From positions 2,407,807 to 2,471,806 of the forward strand of contig CM064573.1 in NCBI GenBank assembly GCA_032716605.1: a stretch of 64,000 bases of DNA, given 5' to 3'. Both the position numbers and the translations under genes were made by a program. Below the pieces are notes generated by a model. The model was not told where the DNA came from. It did no database searches and saw only the letters and a program-made list of their open reading frames with translations. The stretch is from Paralithodes platypus (lineage: Eukaryota; Arthropoda; Malacostraca; Decapoda; Lithodidae). Below, piece by piece: positions 1-10,893 of the stretch; positions within the stretch are counted from its first letter, which is position 1, and each line of letters starts with the position of its first letter.

Positions 1-1576
1 TATCCAACTCAACTTTGCCGCCGGCCTCTACAGCAGATACAAGACCGCGCCTGTGATTGGCTGGCAATGACATCACGCCCAAGACATTAAAGGTTCCAGA
101 ATTTCCAGAGTTTGTATTATATGCACTTATCCTTGATGTTGTGGTTACAATTTAGCCAAGTTATTATACTAGAAAGTAGCATACAAACCCCTTTGTTATT
201 TCGCATACAACACACTGAGCATAATATTCAGAAACCGCCAAAAAGATGGAAATGCAGTGTATAAATATAAAACAAACCACCTCCTGGCAACACTGCACTG
301 CCCCGGCGGCATCTTTTAAACTCAAATATTATCTTATTTGTGTCTGTATGTGCAGATATAACCATTATCTATTCATGTTTACCTTTCGTTGCCTTCGTGC
401 TATTGTTCATAAGGTCGTCGCAGAGTATGGTAGCAAAAGAATAACATATAAAATATAGCCTATGAAGGAAAATGAGGATATCACATTATTGTATGAATTA
501 ATTCAGCTTTTCTTTTATATTCCATACGGTATATATTAATTATATTAGATAGGTTTAGGTAATTCTAATGGTGTGATAAGTGATATCCGAACCTTAAGAG
601 CTATAAAATACCACATGGAACACATAAAATCGTAAGATATAATACTGTTAACACAAGCAAGGTAAGAATTACCGTCACTGTCTACTTTAAATGTGTGCGA
701 AGTCAAGCACGGCCTGTGATTCGCTAATACGCACGGGCCCGAGCCAGTCAGCCTTCCCTCTCGCTTACTTCCCCTGTTTATCAATTCTGTATCTCCTTGT
801 TTTTACTTTACGATCTATACGTTATTATAGTGTTTCATGTTGTTGTTGTTCCCCAAGCTGCCTGGCCGAACAGCCCCAAGGCCCCGAGCAATTCCAAGGC
901 CATAACCGAGTGCCCCCACAGAACCCTCCTCGCCGACCACAATAAAGCCTGGGTGACCGAAGCCACTCCATGGCGGGGGGCTGAGGCGGGTGCGGAAACG
1001 CCCGGGAAACCAAAGCCCCACCCAGGGCCCTGTGCCCCTCAGCAATTATGAAGAGAAAGTTGAGGGGCAAGGAAAAAATGTGACGCTTTGGTTTCCAATC
1101 TTGGTAGATTGGGAGGTCAATCCACGGAAGAGACGCCGTCACTTGAGATCTAGAAAATATATAAGTTAAAGGAAAAGTCAGAGTAAGCTATGGGTATGGC
1201 AGAGATTGCTCAGCTCTCACTCTGATAGACCAGCCCATCACCACATGACTAGAACCCAATCCTCTCAGCATCAGCTAGGAAAGGCCCTAGAAAGCCGCCT
1301 TTGGCGGGGGGATAGCTCCTCTATTTCAACCCCTTTCAGGGTTGGGCACCCGCCAGTGTTTCATGTTATATTTAATAGCGCTTTAGAATCGGATAGCACT
1401 GTAATTTATTAAATAATCATTAACATTTCTTAAACGGATCTAGTTTAATTAATAAATAAGGAATAATGAAAATAATGAATAAATTATCAGCTCTGCCTCT
1501 CCTATTGGCCAGATAGCCAATCACAGGCGCGGTCTCGTATCTGCTGCAGAGACCGGCAGCAAAGTTGAGTTGGATA
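1..1576. repeat. DNA element with ~60-bp terminal inverted repeats, no ORF
   Basis: The first ~60 bases are the near-perfect reverse complement of 1517-1576; both ends read TATCCAACTCAACTTTG inward. This looks like a class II element whose left end falls on or beyond the window edge, so its target duplication cannot be read. The interior (77-828 and 1368-1500) is AT-rich and I see no gene there. A retroposon (842-1354) sits inside it. Superfamily not determined. Confidence 0.6.
842..1354 (-). mobile_element. ~530-bp retroposon (family R), full length, with target duplication
   Basis: Same element as at 45446-45962 and 53202-53732. It starts GGCGGGTGCCCAACCCC and ends in an (AAC)n tail, both read on the minus strand. 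AGTGTTTCATGTT is duplicated at 829-841 and 1355-1367, the hallmark of target-primed retrotransposition. It has no long ORF, so it is presumably non-autonomous. The 3' segment (AGGCAGCTTGGGGAACAACA) resembles the 3' end of the LINE at 30150-30570, which suggests shared machinery. Confidence 0.75.
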
Positions 1577-1838
1577 GAGTATAGTAGGTTTTGTGAGTAA
1601 AGTACGGTATGTGCGGTGGTGAGTACTGTAAGTGCGGCAGTTGGTAGCTTTTGTCGGTTGTGAGTACAGTATTATGATGCATTTTTTACCACCATTTACT
1701 CTTTGCTTAATAGGTGGGCTAAGGTGGGTGCCCTGATGATCAGTATGTGTAGTCGTGAGTAAGTGCAGTTATGAGTAGCTTTTGTCAGTTGTGAGTAGAG
1801 TATGTGCGGTTGAAAATACAGAAATATATGTATGTATA
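1577..1838. repeat. Degenerate GTGAGTA-rich repeats with a SINE scrap
   Basis: Imperfect units rich in GTGAGTA and TTTTGTCRGTTGTGAGTA. They are interrupted at about 1674-1741 by a piece of the tRNA-headed SINE also seen at 5504-5731 (shared words TTTTTACCACC and GTGGGTGCCCTGATGATCAG). No coding signal. Confidence 0.5.
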
Positions 1839-4591
1839 TATTGGATCTTCTGATCACTGTCTGATACAGGCCACCTGTCTATCACCTTCCCACTCTGAAC
1901 CTGTTTTGGTGACTAAATGGCATTACGATAGGGCAGACTGGGAGGGTCTTCAAGGTTTCTTTATTGATATTCCCTGGACCTCTTTCTTTTCTAATGAGGC
2001 ACACACCACCTTGAGTCACATACAAGATTTTGTAAAAATTGGAATGGAAACTTTTATTCCTCATCAAAAGTACAGTAAAAGATCTAATTCACCTAAATGG
2101 TTTGACCATAATTGTGCTAGAGTAACTGAACAAAAAGCAATAGCCTACAATGCATACACAATATCAAAAACACATGAAGCATTTAATTACTTTAGAAACA
2201 TCAGAAATCATGCCAAAACTGTATTAACCCTTCCTACCCGGGTGTCATATTAAAAGGCAACACAAAATAAGGGCAGGAGCCCTGGTGTCATGCTAATAGG
2301 CAGCAAGCTTTCAAGCCTATTCAGCTTGGTCTGAATGCCGTGCGTCCGACGCATGTAAACAAAACCGATCGTTGCGTCACCGCACCTCCGAAAACAAGAA
2401 GGAGACGTCGGATCAATGTTATTGTTGTGACGTAAGACGAAATTAGTGTCTGAAAAGCTCCGATATTGTCAACATCGCGGAAAAATTTGCTCCACTGAAA
2501 TCGTCATCACAACTGAACCATTTGACTTACAGAGCTCTACTCAACGCCAGTCTACAGATTGAAAACCGCACTACGTTTATAGATGCGTGGGAAATTTCTA
2601 GCAGTTAAAATAAACCAAAATACGGTAGCCTAGGCCTAGACGTTTTTCGGCCATTTCGCCCGGGTACGGGCGACCGTCCTTTGGCGGACCAGCCCGGGCC
2701 CGGAGGGTTAAACCTAACTAAATCAAACTTTCTCCACAAGCAGGCAAATAAACTTCTAAATAATCCAAATGATAACAAAATATTTTGGTCTACTCTTAAC
2801 TCATTCAAATCCAACTTCACTACTGCTTCATCCATTCCACCATTAAAATCTCCGACTGGCAATCTTGTAAGTGACCCACGAGGTAAAGCTAACCTTCTTG
2901 CGGATATTTTCTCCACCAACTCAACCTTAGATGAAATAAATCAAGATGTCCCTGTACTTAATTTTAATTCGCCTGAAATTCCCTCACTTAGATCCACACC
3001 AGACATGTCAAAACTATTTTGCAGAATCTCTCAGTAGATAAGGCTCCTGGTCCAGATGAAATTCCTCCAATAGTACTTAAGAATTGCTCCTTGGTGCTCG
3101 CTCCTGTATTGGCAAACATTTCCGTCTGTGTACTCATACCTCATGCTTCCCAGTACCCTGGAAAGAAGCAAACATCCATCCAGTTCCTAAAAAAGGTGCC
3201 TCTTCAGATCCATCAAACTACAGACCAATAGCTATAACTTCCACTCTTGGTAAAGTCTTCGAAATTATATTAAATAATCACATAATTAAGCATCTTGAGA
3301 ATAATAAATTAATCAGTGATAGGCAATATGGTTTTAGACGATGTCGGTCAACTGCAGACATTCTTTGCCTTCTTACGCATCAAATCAACCAAGCTACAGA
3401 CCAACATGGTGAAACACATACAATAGCACTGGATATATCAAAGGCATTTGATAGAGTCTGGCATTAATCCTTATTGTCGAAGATGTCACACTACGGCCTT
3501 GCATCATTAGTTCCACTAATTTCTTCTTATCTTCATACAGAAAAATATGTGTAATGGTAGATGGCCTTTATTCTCAATTTCACTCAATAAATGCTGGTGT
3601 TCCCCAGGGATCAGTTTTGGCCCCAACTATGTTCCTCATTCATATCAATGATCTCATATCTACCACTCATAATCCAATACATTCCTACGCAGATGACTCA
3701 ACACTCCACAGTTCCTTCACATTTACCAATTCTTTCACCCAACCCGATCTTATAAATTCAAAAATAAACACTGCAATTTCTCTGAACCAGGACCTTTCTA
3801 GAATTAATGAATGGGGACAAAAAAATCTAGTTTCCTTTAATGCACAGAAAACCAAGTACATTCAATTTTCTAACCGACAGAATCTCACTGACTCCCATAT
3901 ATTTGTTAATGATGTAAATATTCCCACTTCCCCTAGTATTGACATTCTCGGTGTAACATTAACTACTAACTTGAGCTGGACACATTATGTTAGAAGCATT
4001 GCTAAGAATGCCTCTAAAAAACTGGGACTCCTGTACAGAGTTCGAGAATTCTTCACTGACGAGCAGTTGGCCGTAATATATAAAAGTCATGTGCGTTCTC
4101 AGATGGATTACTGTTCACCTCTGTGGAGTGGAAGTGGAGTGGTTGCATTGAGGCAGTTGGACAAAATTCAAAATAAAGCTATTAGATTAATCAATAACCC
4201 TGCAATCACACAGGACCTTCCTACATTATCCATACGAAGAAACGTTGCATCCCTTGCATTATTCTACAGATATTTTCACAGCAAATGTTCCGAGGAACTT
4301 GCTTCAATTGTGCCGCCTCTCCACATCTTTCCCCGTAGAACTAGGGCAGCTGAGAGAGCCCATGAATTTACACTTTCTCCTCCACAATGCAGAACTTCTG
4401 CTTATCAAAATTCATTTATCCCTAGAACTACTACTCTTTGGAATTCACTTCCCTCGAGTTGCTTTCCACAAACTTACAATCTACATAAGTTTAAATCCAG
4501 TTGTTACAAACATTTTATGAATGGAGGATGCCTTTAGGCACATGGACCTTTTTGTTTTATCTGTGTTTTTCCTTCCTCCGTTCATTGTCTC
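1839..4591 (+). pseudogene. Jockey-like non-LTR retrotransposon relic
   Basis: 5'-truncated LINE. It opens with the end of the APE endonuclease (SDHCLIQ near 1850). A linker follows, then RT blocks DKAPGPDEIPP (~3040), NYRPIAITS (~3225), ALDISKAFDRVWH (~3430), AGVPQGSVLAPTMF (~3595) and the catalytic YADDSTLH (~3690). The C-terminal domain ends at 4537. At least three frameshifts or stops (about 3030, 3130, 3466) make it non-functional. A TTAA MITE interrupts it at 2228-2707; removing that plus one TTAA rejoins the frame. The 3' UTR runs to a TTAA filled by the element at 4596-5017, and the poly(A) follows at 5021. A second copy is at 50990-51878. Confidence 0.85.
2228..2707. mobile_element. 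piggyBac-type MITE (family A) in the LINE
   Basis: Flanked by TTAA at 2224-2227 and 2708-2711. Ends are CCCTTCCTACCCGGG and, inverted, CCCTCCGGGCCCGGG. The interior matches the MITE at 27146-27620 over nearly its full length (shared word GTGCGTCCGACGCATGTAAA). A TTAA duplication and CCC...GGG ends are diagnostic of piggyBac. The probable mobilising element is the transposase-bearing one at 11852-16027. Confidence 0.85.
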
Positions 4592-4595
4592 TTAA

Positions 4596-5017
4596 CCCCT
4601 TATTGGCGGCGCTCGACTTAAGTCGTGCACCAATTTGCAGCAAGTTAGGAGCATTATTAAGGCTTTTAATGGGTTAAAATAGAGTGCAAATGGCCGGGAG
4701 CGCAGCAGGCCAGACAGCCGACTCCCAGGGCTTACCGCCGCCCATTAACTCATGTTCCCTGTGTTCTCGAGAAGCCGGCAGTGTAGCCAGTAGTGAGCAT
4801 AGCTGGGAAAAATATACCGCTATACGCTAAACTCCCATGTTCGTGGCACCACTGCAAGAGAACCACGAGTGCTACGTAGCTCGTTCTGGTCTCATTTTGA
4901 AGCATTTAGCGCCTAGTTTTTTTATGAATACATTTCTTTTCATGCAGATACTTGATTGATCATTCAGGAGGGCCTGAATATGCCCAAATGAGCCCAAAAC
5001 ACCCCGCTAGACAAGGG
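4596..5017. mobile_element. TTAA-flanked non-autonomous element
   Basis: 422 bp between TTAA at 4592-4595 and 5018-5021, with ends CCCCTTATTGG and inverted CCCTTGTCTAG. It sits at the junction of a Jockey 3' UTR and its poly(A): the other copy (50990-51878, minus) reads straight from GTCTCCTTAA into the A-run. No ORF. piggyBac-like by target site. Confidence 0.7.
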
Positions 5018-5053
<36 letters not shown>

Positions 5054-5500
5054 TATACTCAGGCACATACCCCATAACTGAGGGTAGCCGACTCGAGAAA
5101 GAGGCAATTAAGTTATTAATTGAAACTATTGACCCTTTCATGTATGGGAAGACGTGCGTCTTTTTGGGATACTTAAAAACTTTTGTGACCATCAGGGAAG
5201 TTAAGAAACCTTTAGATAAATGTTTTTAACCCCTGCAGTTAATAATAATAATAATAATGATAACAAAAATAATTTTGGGGAGCTATTTATGAGATAATTA
5301 TTGTGATAATAATATTGTGATTATAATTGTAAAATTATCCTACTCAACAAGACAGAGAAAGGGGCGAGGGAGCGTGAAAGTGGTCCCGGACCCTCAGAAT
5401 TGGAACTTTATAAGTTTCTGTTCAGGCTCTGTTTCAAGTCGGCCACCCCCAGGAATGGGTAATGTGCCTGAATATATACATACGTACATTTACGAGCTAT
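5018..5500. repeat. Poly(A), AT microsatellite and retroposon tail scraps
   Basis: A-run from 5020, (AT)n to about 5056, then fragments ending in the common GTCGGCCACCCCCAGGAATG / GCCTGAATATATA tail (5057-5100 minus, 5335-5480 plus). No gene seen. This is intron or upstream sequence of the Tmc gene. Confidence 0.5.
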
Positions 5501-5503
5501 GGA

Positions 5504-5731
5504 GAATGATGCAGTTTTTACCACAATGCACTTCCTGCTCAATAGCTTAGGGTTAGGGTGGGTGCCCTGATGATCAGGGACTTCAGTGAACAGTTGCCAC
5601 AGATTGCTAGACTGCACCGTCCACCAAAAACACTGGTGTCTGCGAGTAACGCACACTGGCTGGCCCGAGACTCGAACCCTCGACCGCACAGTTTACAGGC
5701 GAGTGCTTTACCAACCATACTACGGCCTGTG
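5504..5731 (-). mobile_element. tRNA-derived SINE (family S1)
   Basis: On the minus strand it begins CACAGGCCGTAGTATGGTTG, with a tRNA-like A box (TGGTTGGTAAAGCACTCG) and B box (GGGTTCGAGTC). A unique body follows and the end is CAGGAAGTGCATTGTGG. Other copies: 1674-1741, 17447-17645, 23807-24030, 37576-37624. An internal Pol III promoter is expected from the boxes. It is not a tRNA gene because the arms do not pair as a full cloverleaf. Confidence 0.75.
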
Positions 5732-5821
5732 CTACTATTAAACTATAAAATAATTGAATACATAAATAAAAAGGCCAAAAAATAACTAACCACTACCCCA
5801 TAACCTTCCATCCCCCGTCAG

Positions 5822-6059
5822 ATATGCTGTAGTATGGTTGGCACCGTCCTGGCACTGCGGCCCCTTCAGTGACTACCCCAAGATCTACCAACTAGCAACC
5901 TCTACCCTGATTGGCGGTCTACCCACGTCCTTCCATCCAGTCATTGACTACATTTCCTCTCCTGGTGTGGTGATCCCGGCTGGTCTACTGTTGGTGCTTG
6001 TTATATATTATCTTCTGTCTCTAACTGCAGCACTCAGAGAAGCTAATAGTGATCTCAGG
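5822..6059 (+). CDS. Tmc: Tmc gene, exon with last TM segment of the TMC domain
   Basis: Transmembrane channel-like proteins are multipass membrane proteins of mechanosensory channel complexes. This exon encodes YAVVWLAPSWHCGPFSDYP, then a hydrophobic helix after SPGVVIP (GLLLVLVIYYLLSLTAAL) and the post-TM motif LREANSDLR; CGPF, SPG and LREAN are typical of the TMC C-terminal part. The acceptor is ccttccatcccccgtcag and the donor AGG|gtgagt. It enters with one base completing a codon and leaves in phase 0, joining the exon at 9569 as LREANSDLR-DQLRHERS. The upstream channel exons are outside the window. Identification is from remembered family motifs, not a database search. Confidence 0.8.
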
Positions 6060-6069
6060 GTGAGTAAAT

Positions 6070-6165
6070 ATTTGTTTATGTATGTGTGTGTTAGTATATA
6101 TGTGTGCTATTATGTGTTTATGTATGTGTGTGTTAGTATATATGTGTGCTATTATGTATATGTTG
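6070..6165 (+). repeat. Tandem duplication of a ~49-bp TG-rich unit
   Basis: Two copies of TATGTATGTGTGTGTTAGTA followed by TATATGTGTGCTATTATGT, directly after the Tmc exon donor. They lie between the exon and its partial duplicate at 6178-6249. Confidence 0.7.
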
Positions 6166-6177
6166 TATGTAGCTAGC

Positions 6178-6249
6178 TTGTTATATACAGTATTATCTTC
6201 TGTCTCTAACTACAGCACTCAGAGAAGCTAATAGTGATCTCAGGGTGAG
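6178..6249 (+). pseudogene. Duplicated 3' end of the Tmc exon with donor
   Basis: A near-identical copy of about 6003-6065 (TATCTTCTGTCTCTAACT...CTCAGGGTGAGTA) including the donor. It differs by G-to-A in CTGCAG/CTACAG plus a small indel. tctctaactacag can act as an acceptor, so the copy offers a 31-nt pseudo-exon with both splice sites; its use would shift the frame. Probably an intronic duplication relic. Confidence 0.75.
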
Positions 6250-6690
6250 TAGAATTTCATATATTGTGTTTCTGTGTGTGTGTGCACGTGCGTGTGTATA
6301 TATATATATACATACTGTAGTACAGTATTGTAAAGTCGATCCTCCGCTTATGCAAGAATATGAGGGACGTGAGGCCTCGCATAATTGAAATAACATACCT
6401 TATGGGATTAATTATGGGATGACTTTAATTGCTTCAAACTCCGTGTGTCCAGGCATTTTGGCTCGAACGTCCCTTGATTTTGGCCCTGTCACTCTTTCAA
6501 CTATGGGGGAGGCACTCGCTATAGGCAGTTATGCCTTTTGCCTCCCTCAATCACATAGAAAAAAAAAAAAAAAAAAAAAATTACTTACAGGTGGCACCCG
6601 CCTCTGGACCCTCTCATCTACACCATTGATTTATATTTCCTGGGACAAATATAAGTGGTTATGGAACATATGGACAGGGATAGGGGTGTA
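6250..6690. repeat. TE debris in the Tmc intron, A-run
   Basis: Short TG and TA microsatellites (6270-6312), then a stretch starting near 6332 with TCCTCCGCTTATGCA. A related inverted stretch occurs near 8505-8545 (CCTGCGTAAGCGGAGG), suggesting decayed MITE ends. A 20-base A-run lies at 6560-6580. No host exon recognised. Confidence 0.35.
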
Positions 6691-7310
6691 ATCTTGTATG
6701 GAGATATATACTCATATGAATGATAATGGAGTGAGAAAAGTGAGGGATATGGAGACTGAAGGAGGTCATGAGAGGTGTGGATGAGGATGGATATGGATGG
6801 GAAGGGCAGGTGGAGGAGGTCAGTAGGATAGGTAGATATAAAAGGGAGAGATGAGACATAAGGGTACAGTTTAAAACCAGGGCAGTGGCAGAGACGGTGA
6901 CAAATTTTAGTTGGAGGCTAAATACAAATGAAAAACTGAAACACATAAGACTAAAGAAGGATTTGAGCATAGAACAAAGAAAAAAAATTAAGGAATTACA
7001 AGAAAAGGCTGATGAAAATAATGGAAAGTTGGGTGAGGAGGATAAGAGAAATTTTTACTGGAGAGTGAGGGACGGAAAATTGAAGAAGTGGTTTATAAGA
7101 GTAGAAGGGAGGGGGAGATCAGGGAGGGAAGAGAATGTGATAAAGTTTGATTATAAAACAAAAATACAGAATAGTAAAAATGTTGCGTCTGCTACCGCCG
7201 CCGCCAACACCGTGAACGACCGCAGCAGTGCTAGTACTGGTACTGAGCTGGATACACAGGCCTAGTTTGCCTTTTTCCAGAGGATCTACTGTAAGAAACT
7301 GTAAGAAATA
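6690..7310 (+). mobile_element. CR1-like LINE ORF1 fragment fused to a LINE 3' tail
   Basis: The protein at 6885-7265 starts with an RNA-binding ORF1-type segment (ELQEKADENNGK, NFYWRVRDGKLKKWFIR). From KFDYKTKIQNSKN on, the DNA is the same ~170-bp tail that follows a quite different LINE segment at 12036-12227. This is best explained as an internally deleted LINE keeping ORF1 sequence and the 3' end recognised by the RT. Clade assignment is inferred from style. Confidence 0.55.
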
Positions 7311-8565
7311 TTAACATTATAAAAGTTAATCAAAATGGAAAATGAATTGAAGGATGTTATATTCACCTCAAATGAAGAGTAGGAAGGCTTGATAGGCAGT
7401 GTGAGGTGAGGTGCCCTGGCCCCATCACCCACCACATCCTTTGCTCGCTCCTCGCCGTCTATTCTTAATATATTATCCGTCCACAGGGATGTTTTCCTTT
7501 TGTTTCCTGGCTATAAACTGAGCAAGGTATCTTTCCATTACAATAATCTCCAAGTTTGTTGACTTACTTCGGTTATCTAATTATACAGCCCCATAACATC
7601 TGACTAGCTTCAATATGGTGTCTCTGTTGGCCCAGACTGTACGGACGTTTGACTAATGACACTACCAAGAATTCACCTGAGACCTCTGGTGGATGCTTCC
7701 GAAGTAGTGCCAGAGCTACGACTGTCGACATCAACAATAACCAACACCTAGGATATGTACAGTTTATCTCGATTTTTTTTGAGATTGTACATGTTTTTAT
7801 TTTACAGTATACGACTACACTAAGTGCTTATATAGTATAGTAATAAAGGGAAAGTCCATATGCAGCTGATAATGACTACAAACATAATTATAAGCTGATT
7901 AATTATCATAACAAAATAAGTGCGAAAATACTTGCTGACTTTGTATTGTAAATATACGTTATTTATGAATATGGGTGATTTTAAAATATATAAAACAACA
8001 GTATGCATTGACCAAAGTATGTGTCAGCTACAGAAATTTCGACTAACTGCTTATAATAGAGAATTGTTGAAGGAGAGGGAGGGTGGATAGGTAGGGTGAA
8101 TTCATGCCCAGAGCCTTGCCTATGGCCGAATTCCCTTCTCCTTTCTACTTTCTACTTTCTATTGATGATCTCCAGCTTAGCCTGGTGAGATATGTTGCTC
8201 CTTTTGCCTCGAGTCATGGCTAGGCAGGCTAAAATGGACCGTAACACAGGGAACAAAAAATTATATTCACAAAAGTGAAACTACGACTGAAGAGTGAAGG
8301 AAGGTGTATCCCACAATCCCACTAATCAGGATGCCGACTCGTCACAGTCTACGGAACAGCTTCCTTTGCGTTAATTAGGGGTAGATCATATAAGTAGAGT
8401 CTTTTATGGATTTCCTTCACTTTCCATCCCCGATTCATGTAAGTGAGACCACCCTTGCATACATGGAATCCGTCAGGTTCTGAACCTCCCCCTTGTGTAA
8501 TTGGAGGATCTCGTAAATGCATCCTGCGTAAGCGGAGGATTGACTTAATAATATACCCTTCCCCC
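7311..8565. other. Tmc intron, no gene seen
   Basis: AT-rich intron. The only patterns are scattered TE-like scraps (TCTACTTTCTACTTTCTAT near 8143 and the CCTGCGTAAGCGGAGG stretch near 8525). No ORF here looks coding. Confidence 0.5.
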
Positions 8566-8569
8566 TTAA

Positions 8570-9261
8570 CCCGCAGAGTGCCAGACAATTATTGACCCTA
8601 TGCATCTGCCAGTGCCAGAGGATTTTTTATTTGTATTTTTTTGGCTAAATCTATCAAGTTGGGTGAGAAAGGAAGGATAATGGTAAAAAAACACTCCCCT
8701 TGTCCATTTTCGCCAGAAATCAGGTCCCCGATGGCCCCAATGTAGCTGAAATTTTCAGAGTAAATCATCGACTTTTATGGTATGGAACATATAGGTAGGA
8801 GGGTGGTTGGGGGGAAGGTAGAAGCGTAATTGACTGTTACAAATATGAAGCCGATTGGTGAGGTAGTTTCGCCACCACGGATTTTCCTTTTCTTCGTACG
8901 GATACGCTGGAAGTGGGTGGTGGGAGGCGGTTGGGGGTGTGGTGGGGGGAAGGCAGAAGGGTAAGAGACTTGTCACACAAATATGGAACCGATTGGTGCA
9001 GTCGTTTCGCCGCCACAGATTTTCCTTTTTTTGTCTTGTGAGGCGACCGATCGTCAGCGAGTGGGTGGGGAGAGGGGGTTGTGTTGGTGGGTGGTGGCAA
9101 GAAGCCAGAAGGGTAAGGTACATGTGGTAGAAATATGAAAGCCATAAGTGCAGTCGTTTCGCTGCTATGATTTTTTTTCGGCGAGTCCGTATATATACGG
9201 ACCTGGCACTGGGCGTGACAAGACCCTAGTCCGTATATATACGGACCTGTCACTCAGCGGG
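8570..9261. mobile_element. TTAA-flanked element with internal repeats
   Basis: TTAA at 8566-8569 and 9262-9265 bracket ends CCCGCAGAGTGCCAGAC and inverted CCCGCTGAGTGACAGG, a piggyBac-type signature. Inside, about three degenerate ~130-bp units (8790-9180) each carry AATATGAA/GGAACCGATTGGTG followed by GTCGTTTCGCCGCCAC and a GT-rich stretch. Two copies of the palindrome CCGTATATATACGG lie near the right end (9187 and 9231). No transposase. Confidence 0.7.
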
Positions 9262-9354
9262 TTAAGAACGTTGTCAATAAAGGGTACATCACACAGTCAG
9301 GAGTGCGAGCTAGAGTCAGTAGGAGTAGGGGAACATTTGGACTCGCGGGCCTAT

Positions 9355-9485
9355 TCGCGGTGAAAATCGATTACTTCTAGTTACTCTAGCGACTCCTAGC
9401 GACTTCTGTTAGACTCCCACTCGCTCGCGGTGAAAATCGATGACTCCTAGTGACTCTAGTGACTCCTGTTAGACTCCCACTACCT
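9355..9485 (+). repeat. Two-copy tandem repeat, ~65 bp unit
   Basis: Each unit runs from CGCGGTGAAAATCGATKACT through CTCTAGYGACTCCT to GTTAGACTCCCACT. About 85 bases upstream of the second Tmc exon; no function visible. Confidence 0.75.
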
Positions 9486-9568
9486 CGCACTGCTGACTGT
9501 GTGAAGGCCCCTTAAAGTGCTCCTCCTCAAATGGTGTTTTTATTCATATGACCTTCCTCTGCCAACAG

Positions 9569-9657
9569 GATCAGCTGCGTCACGAGAGGTCAGCAGAGAA
9601 GCTTAAGGCCCAGGATGCTCGCTCCGGTAAAAACCGGCCTGAAACACCAACCACCAG
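9569..9657 (+). CDS. Tmc: Tmc gene, exon after the last TM segment
   Basis: Encodes DQLRHERSAEKLKAQDARSG and on to PETPTT, the charged juxtamembrane stretch that follows LREANSDLR in TMC proteins. Acceptor accttcctctgccaacag, donor CCAG|gttagt. It enters in phase 0 and leaves two bases, completed by the first base of the exon at 16452. The following 6.8-kb intron holds the complete piggyBac element. Confidence 0.75.
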
Positions 9658-9738
9658 GTTAGTCTAAAGTTGAGGTATAAAACAAATACTAAGTCCCTTC
9701 CTTTTAGCGTTATTTCCACATAGCAATTTAGATTATAG

Positions 9739-9942
9739 GTAGCGCCAACGAACTTCACAATAATCTTGACCCCTTAACTTCTCATAACTCAAAAGGGCCT
9801 AGAGCGAACTGGCTGTAAATATCCACACCTATTTCCTGGTGGACTCTTCCCAAATGATAGAAACATCAGCCCAAATGCTTTCACTAATTTAGAGTTATAA
9901 GAAATTAAAGAATTAGATTATTGTCAAATTCGTTGGCGCTAC
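9739..9942. mobile_element. MITE with ~28-bp inverted ends (GTAGCGCCAACGAA)
   Basis: Starts GTAGCGCCAACGAACTTCAC and ends with the inverted match (TTCGTTGGCGCTAC). A second copy at 24181-24371 has the same ends with R substitutions. No ORF; target duplication not clear. Confidence 0.7.
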
Positions 9943-10109
9943 TTATAAGTCCCTTCCTTTTAGCGTTATTTCCACATAGCAATTTTGATAAGTTATTTTA
10001 CCTTTATCTTGTATCGTTCCAGTTTTGGTTTGTTTATTTTGCAAGTTTTACATTTTAATTGTACTGTATATATATAGTTAAAATTATAGTTCACAGGTCC
10101 TATTATGTC

Positions 10110-10410
10110 TTTGGAAGTGATAAAATGGCCAACACACTACAATTTTATGTAAATTTTGCTGTATTCCTTCTCATATCCATCCCAGTCTTATAACCGAATT
10201 CCCTCGGTTTGACACTCGGCAACCTCCGCCATCTCCCCTTCCTCCTCTCTCTCCCTTATGTTTAGCCCTATTAGTTTTGAGAATTTATGATATTCGCCCA
10301 GGCTAGGACATTTTTCTACCGAATAATGTACGATACAAATTTATCTCAAAGGGGGGTCTTGGGGGGTGCTTTTTTAAAGCTTAATAGAGATCTAGGGAGT
10401 TAACTAAATA
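10110..10410. repeat. hAT-like MITE fragment and a second decayed repeat
   Basis: 10110-10218 resembles 55160-55273 and ends in CCTCGGTTTGACACTCGG, the terminal pattern of the hAT-like MITEs at 55-56 kb. 10240-10410 shares TTTAGCCCTATTAGTTTTGA and AAGGGGGGTCTTGGGGGGTG with 16030-16320 and 25320-25620. Confidence 0.5.
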
Positions 10411-10893
10411 GTCTATCTATCTATCTATCTATATGCTCAGGCTCTACTAAATGGTAAATAACAAAATTCTGTACATGAATTAATAAAAACTAAAAAGAAA
10501 AGGTATCAAAAATTCAAGTTTTATACCGTAAAAAGAAGATTGGAGAATGTCATACAAATATAATCCACTTTGGTAAGAAAGAGATATATATACAGTACTG
10601 TAATGATAAACAGTAGTAGTATTAGTAAGCAGTATTAGTAGTAGTATTATTAGTTAGAAAGAAAACAAAATAGGAAAAGTGGGGATTGGGCCTGAGTAAA
10701 TAGATAGAAATAGATACATAGATAGTATTAGTAGTAGTAGTAGTGGTTGCCTGGCTGCCTGGCCGAACAGCCCCGAGCTCCTAAAGAAGGCCACGGCTGA
10801 GACTGGGTTTTCCCACAAAGTTCTCAAGGAGTGTGTGTTGTGTTGTTGGAGTAAAGCCAGTATCACACGAGAGCTTTTATAGTCAACATTCAA
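10411..10893. repeat. CTAT microsatellites and retroposon tails
   Basis: A (CTAT)n run near 10420. A minus-strand GATA-tailed retroposon end at about 10670-10720 (GTGGGGATTGGGCCTGAGTA). A plus-strand scrap of the CTGCCTGGCCGAACAGCCCC family at 10745-10870. Confidence 0.5.
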
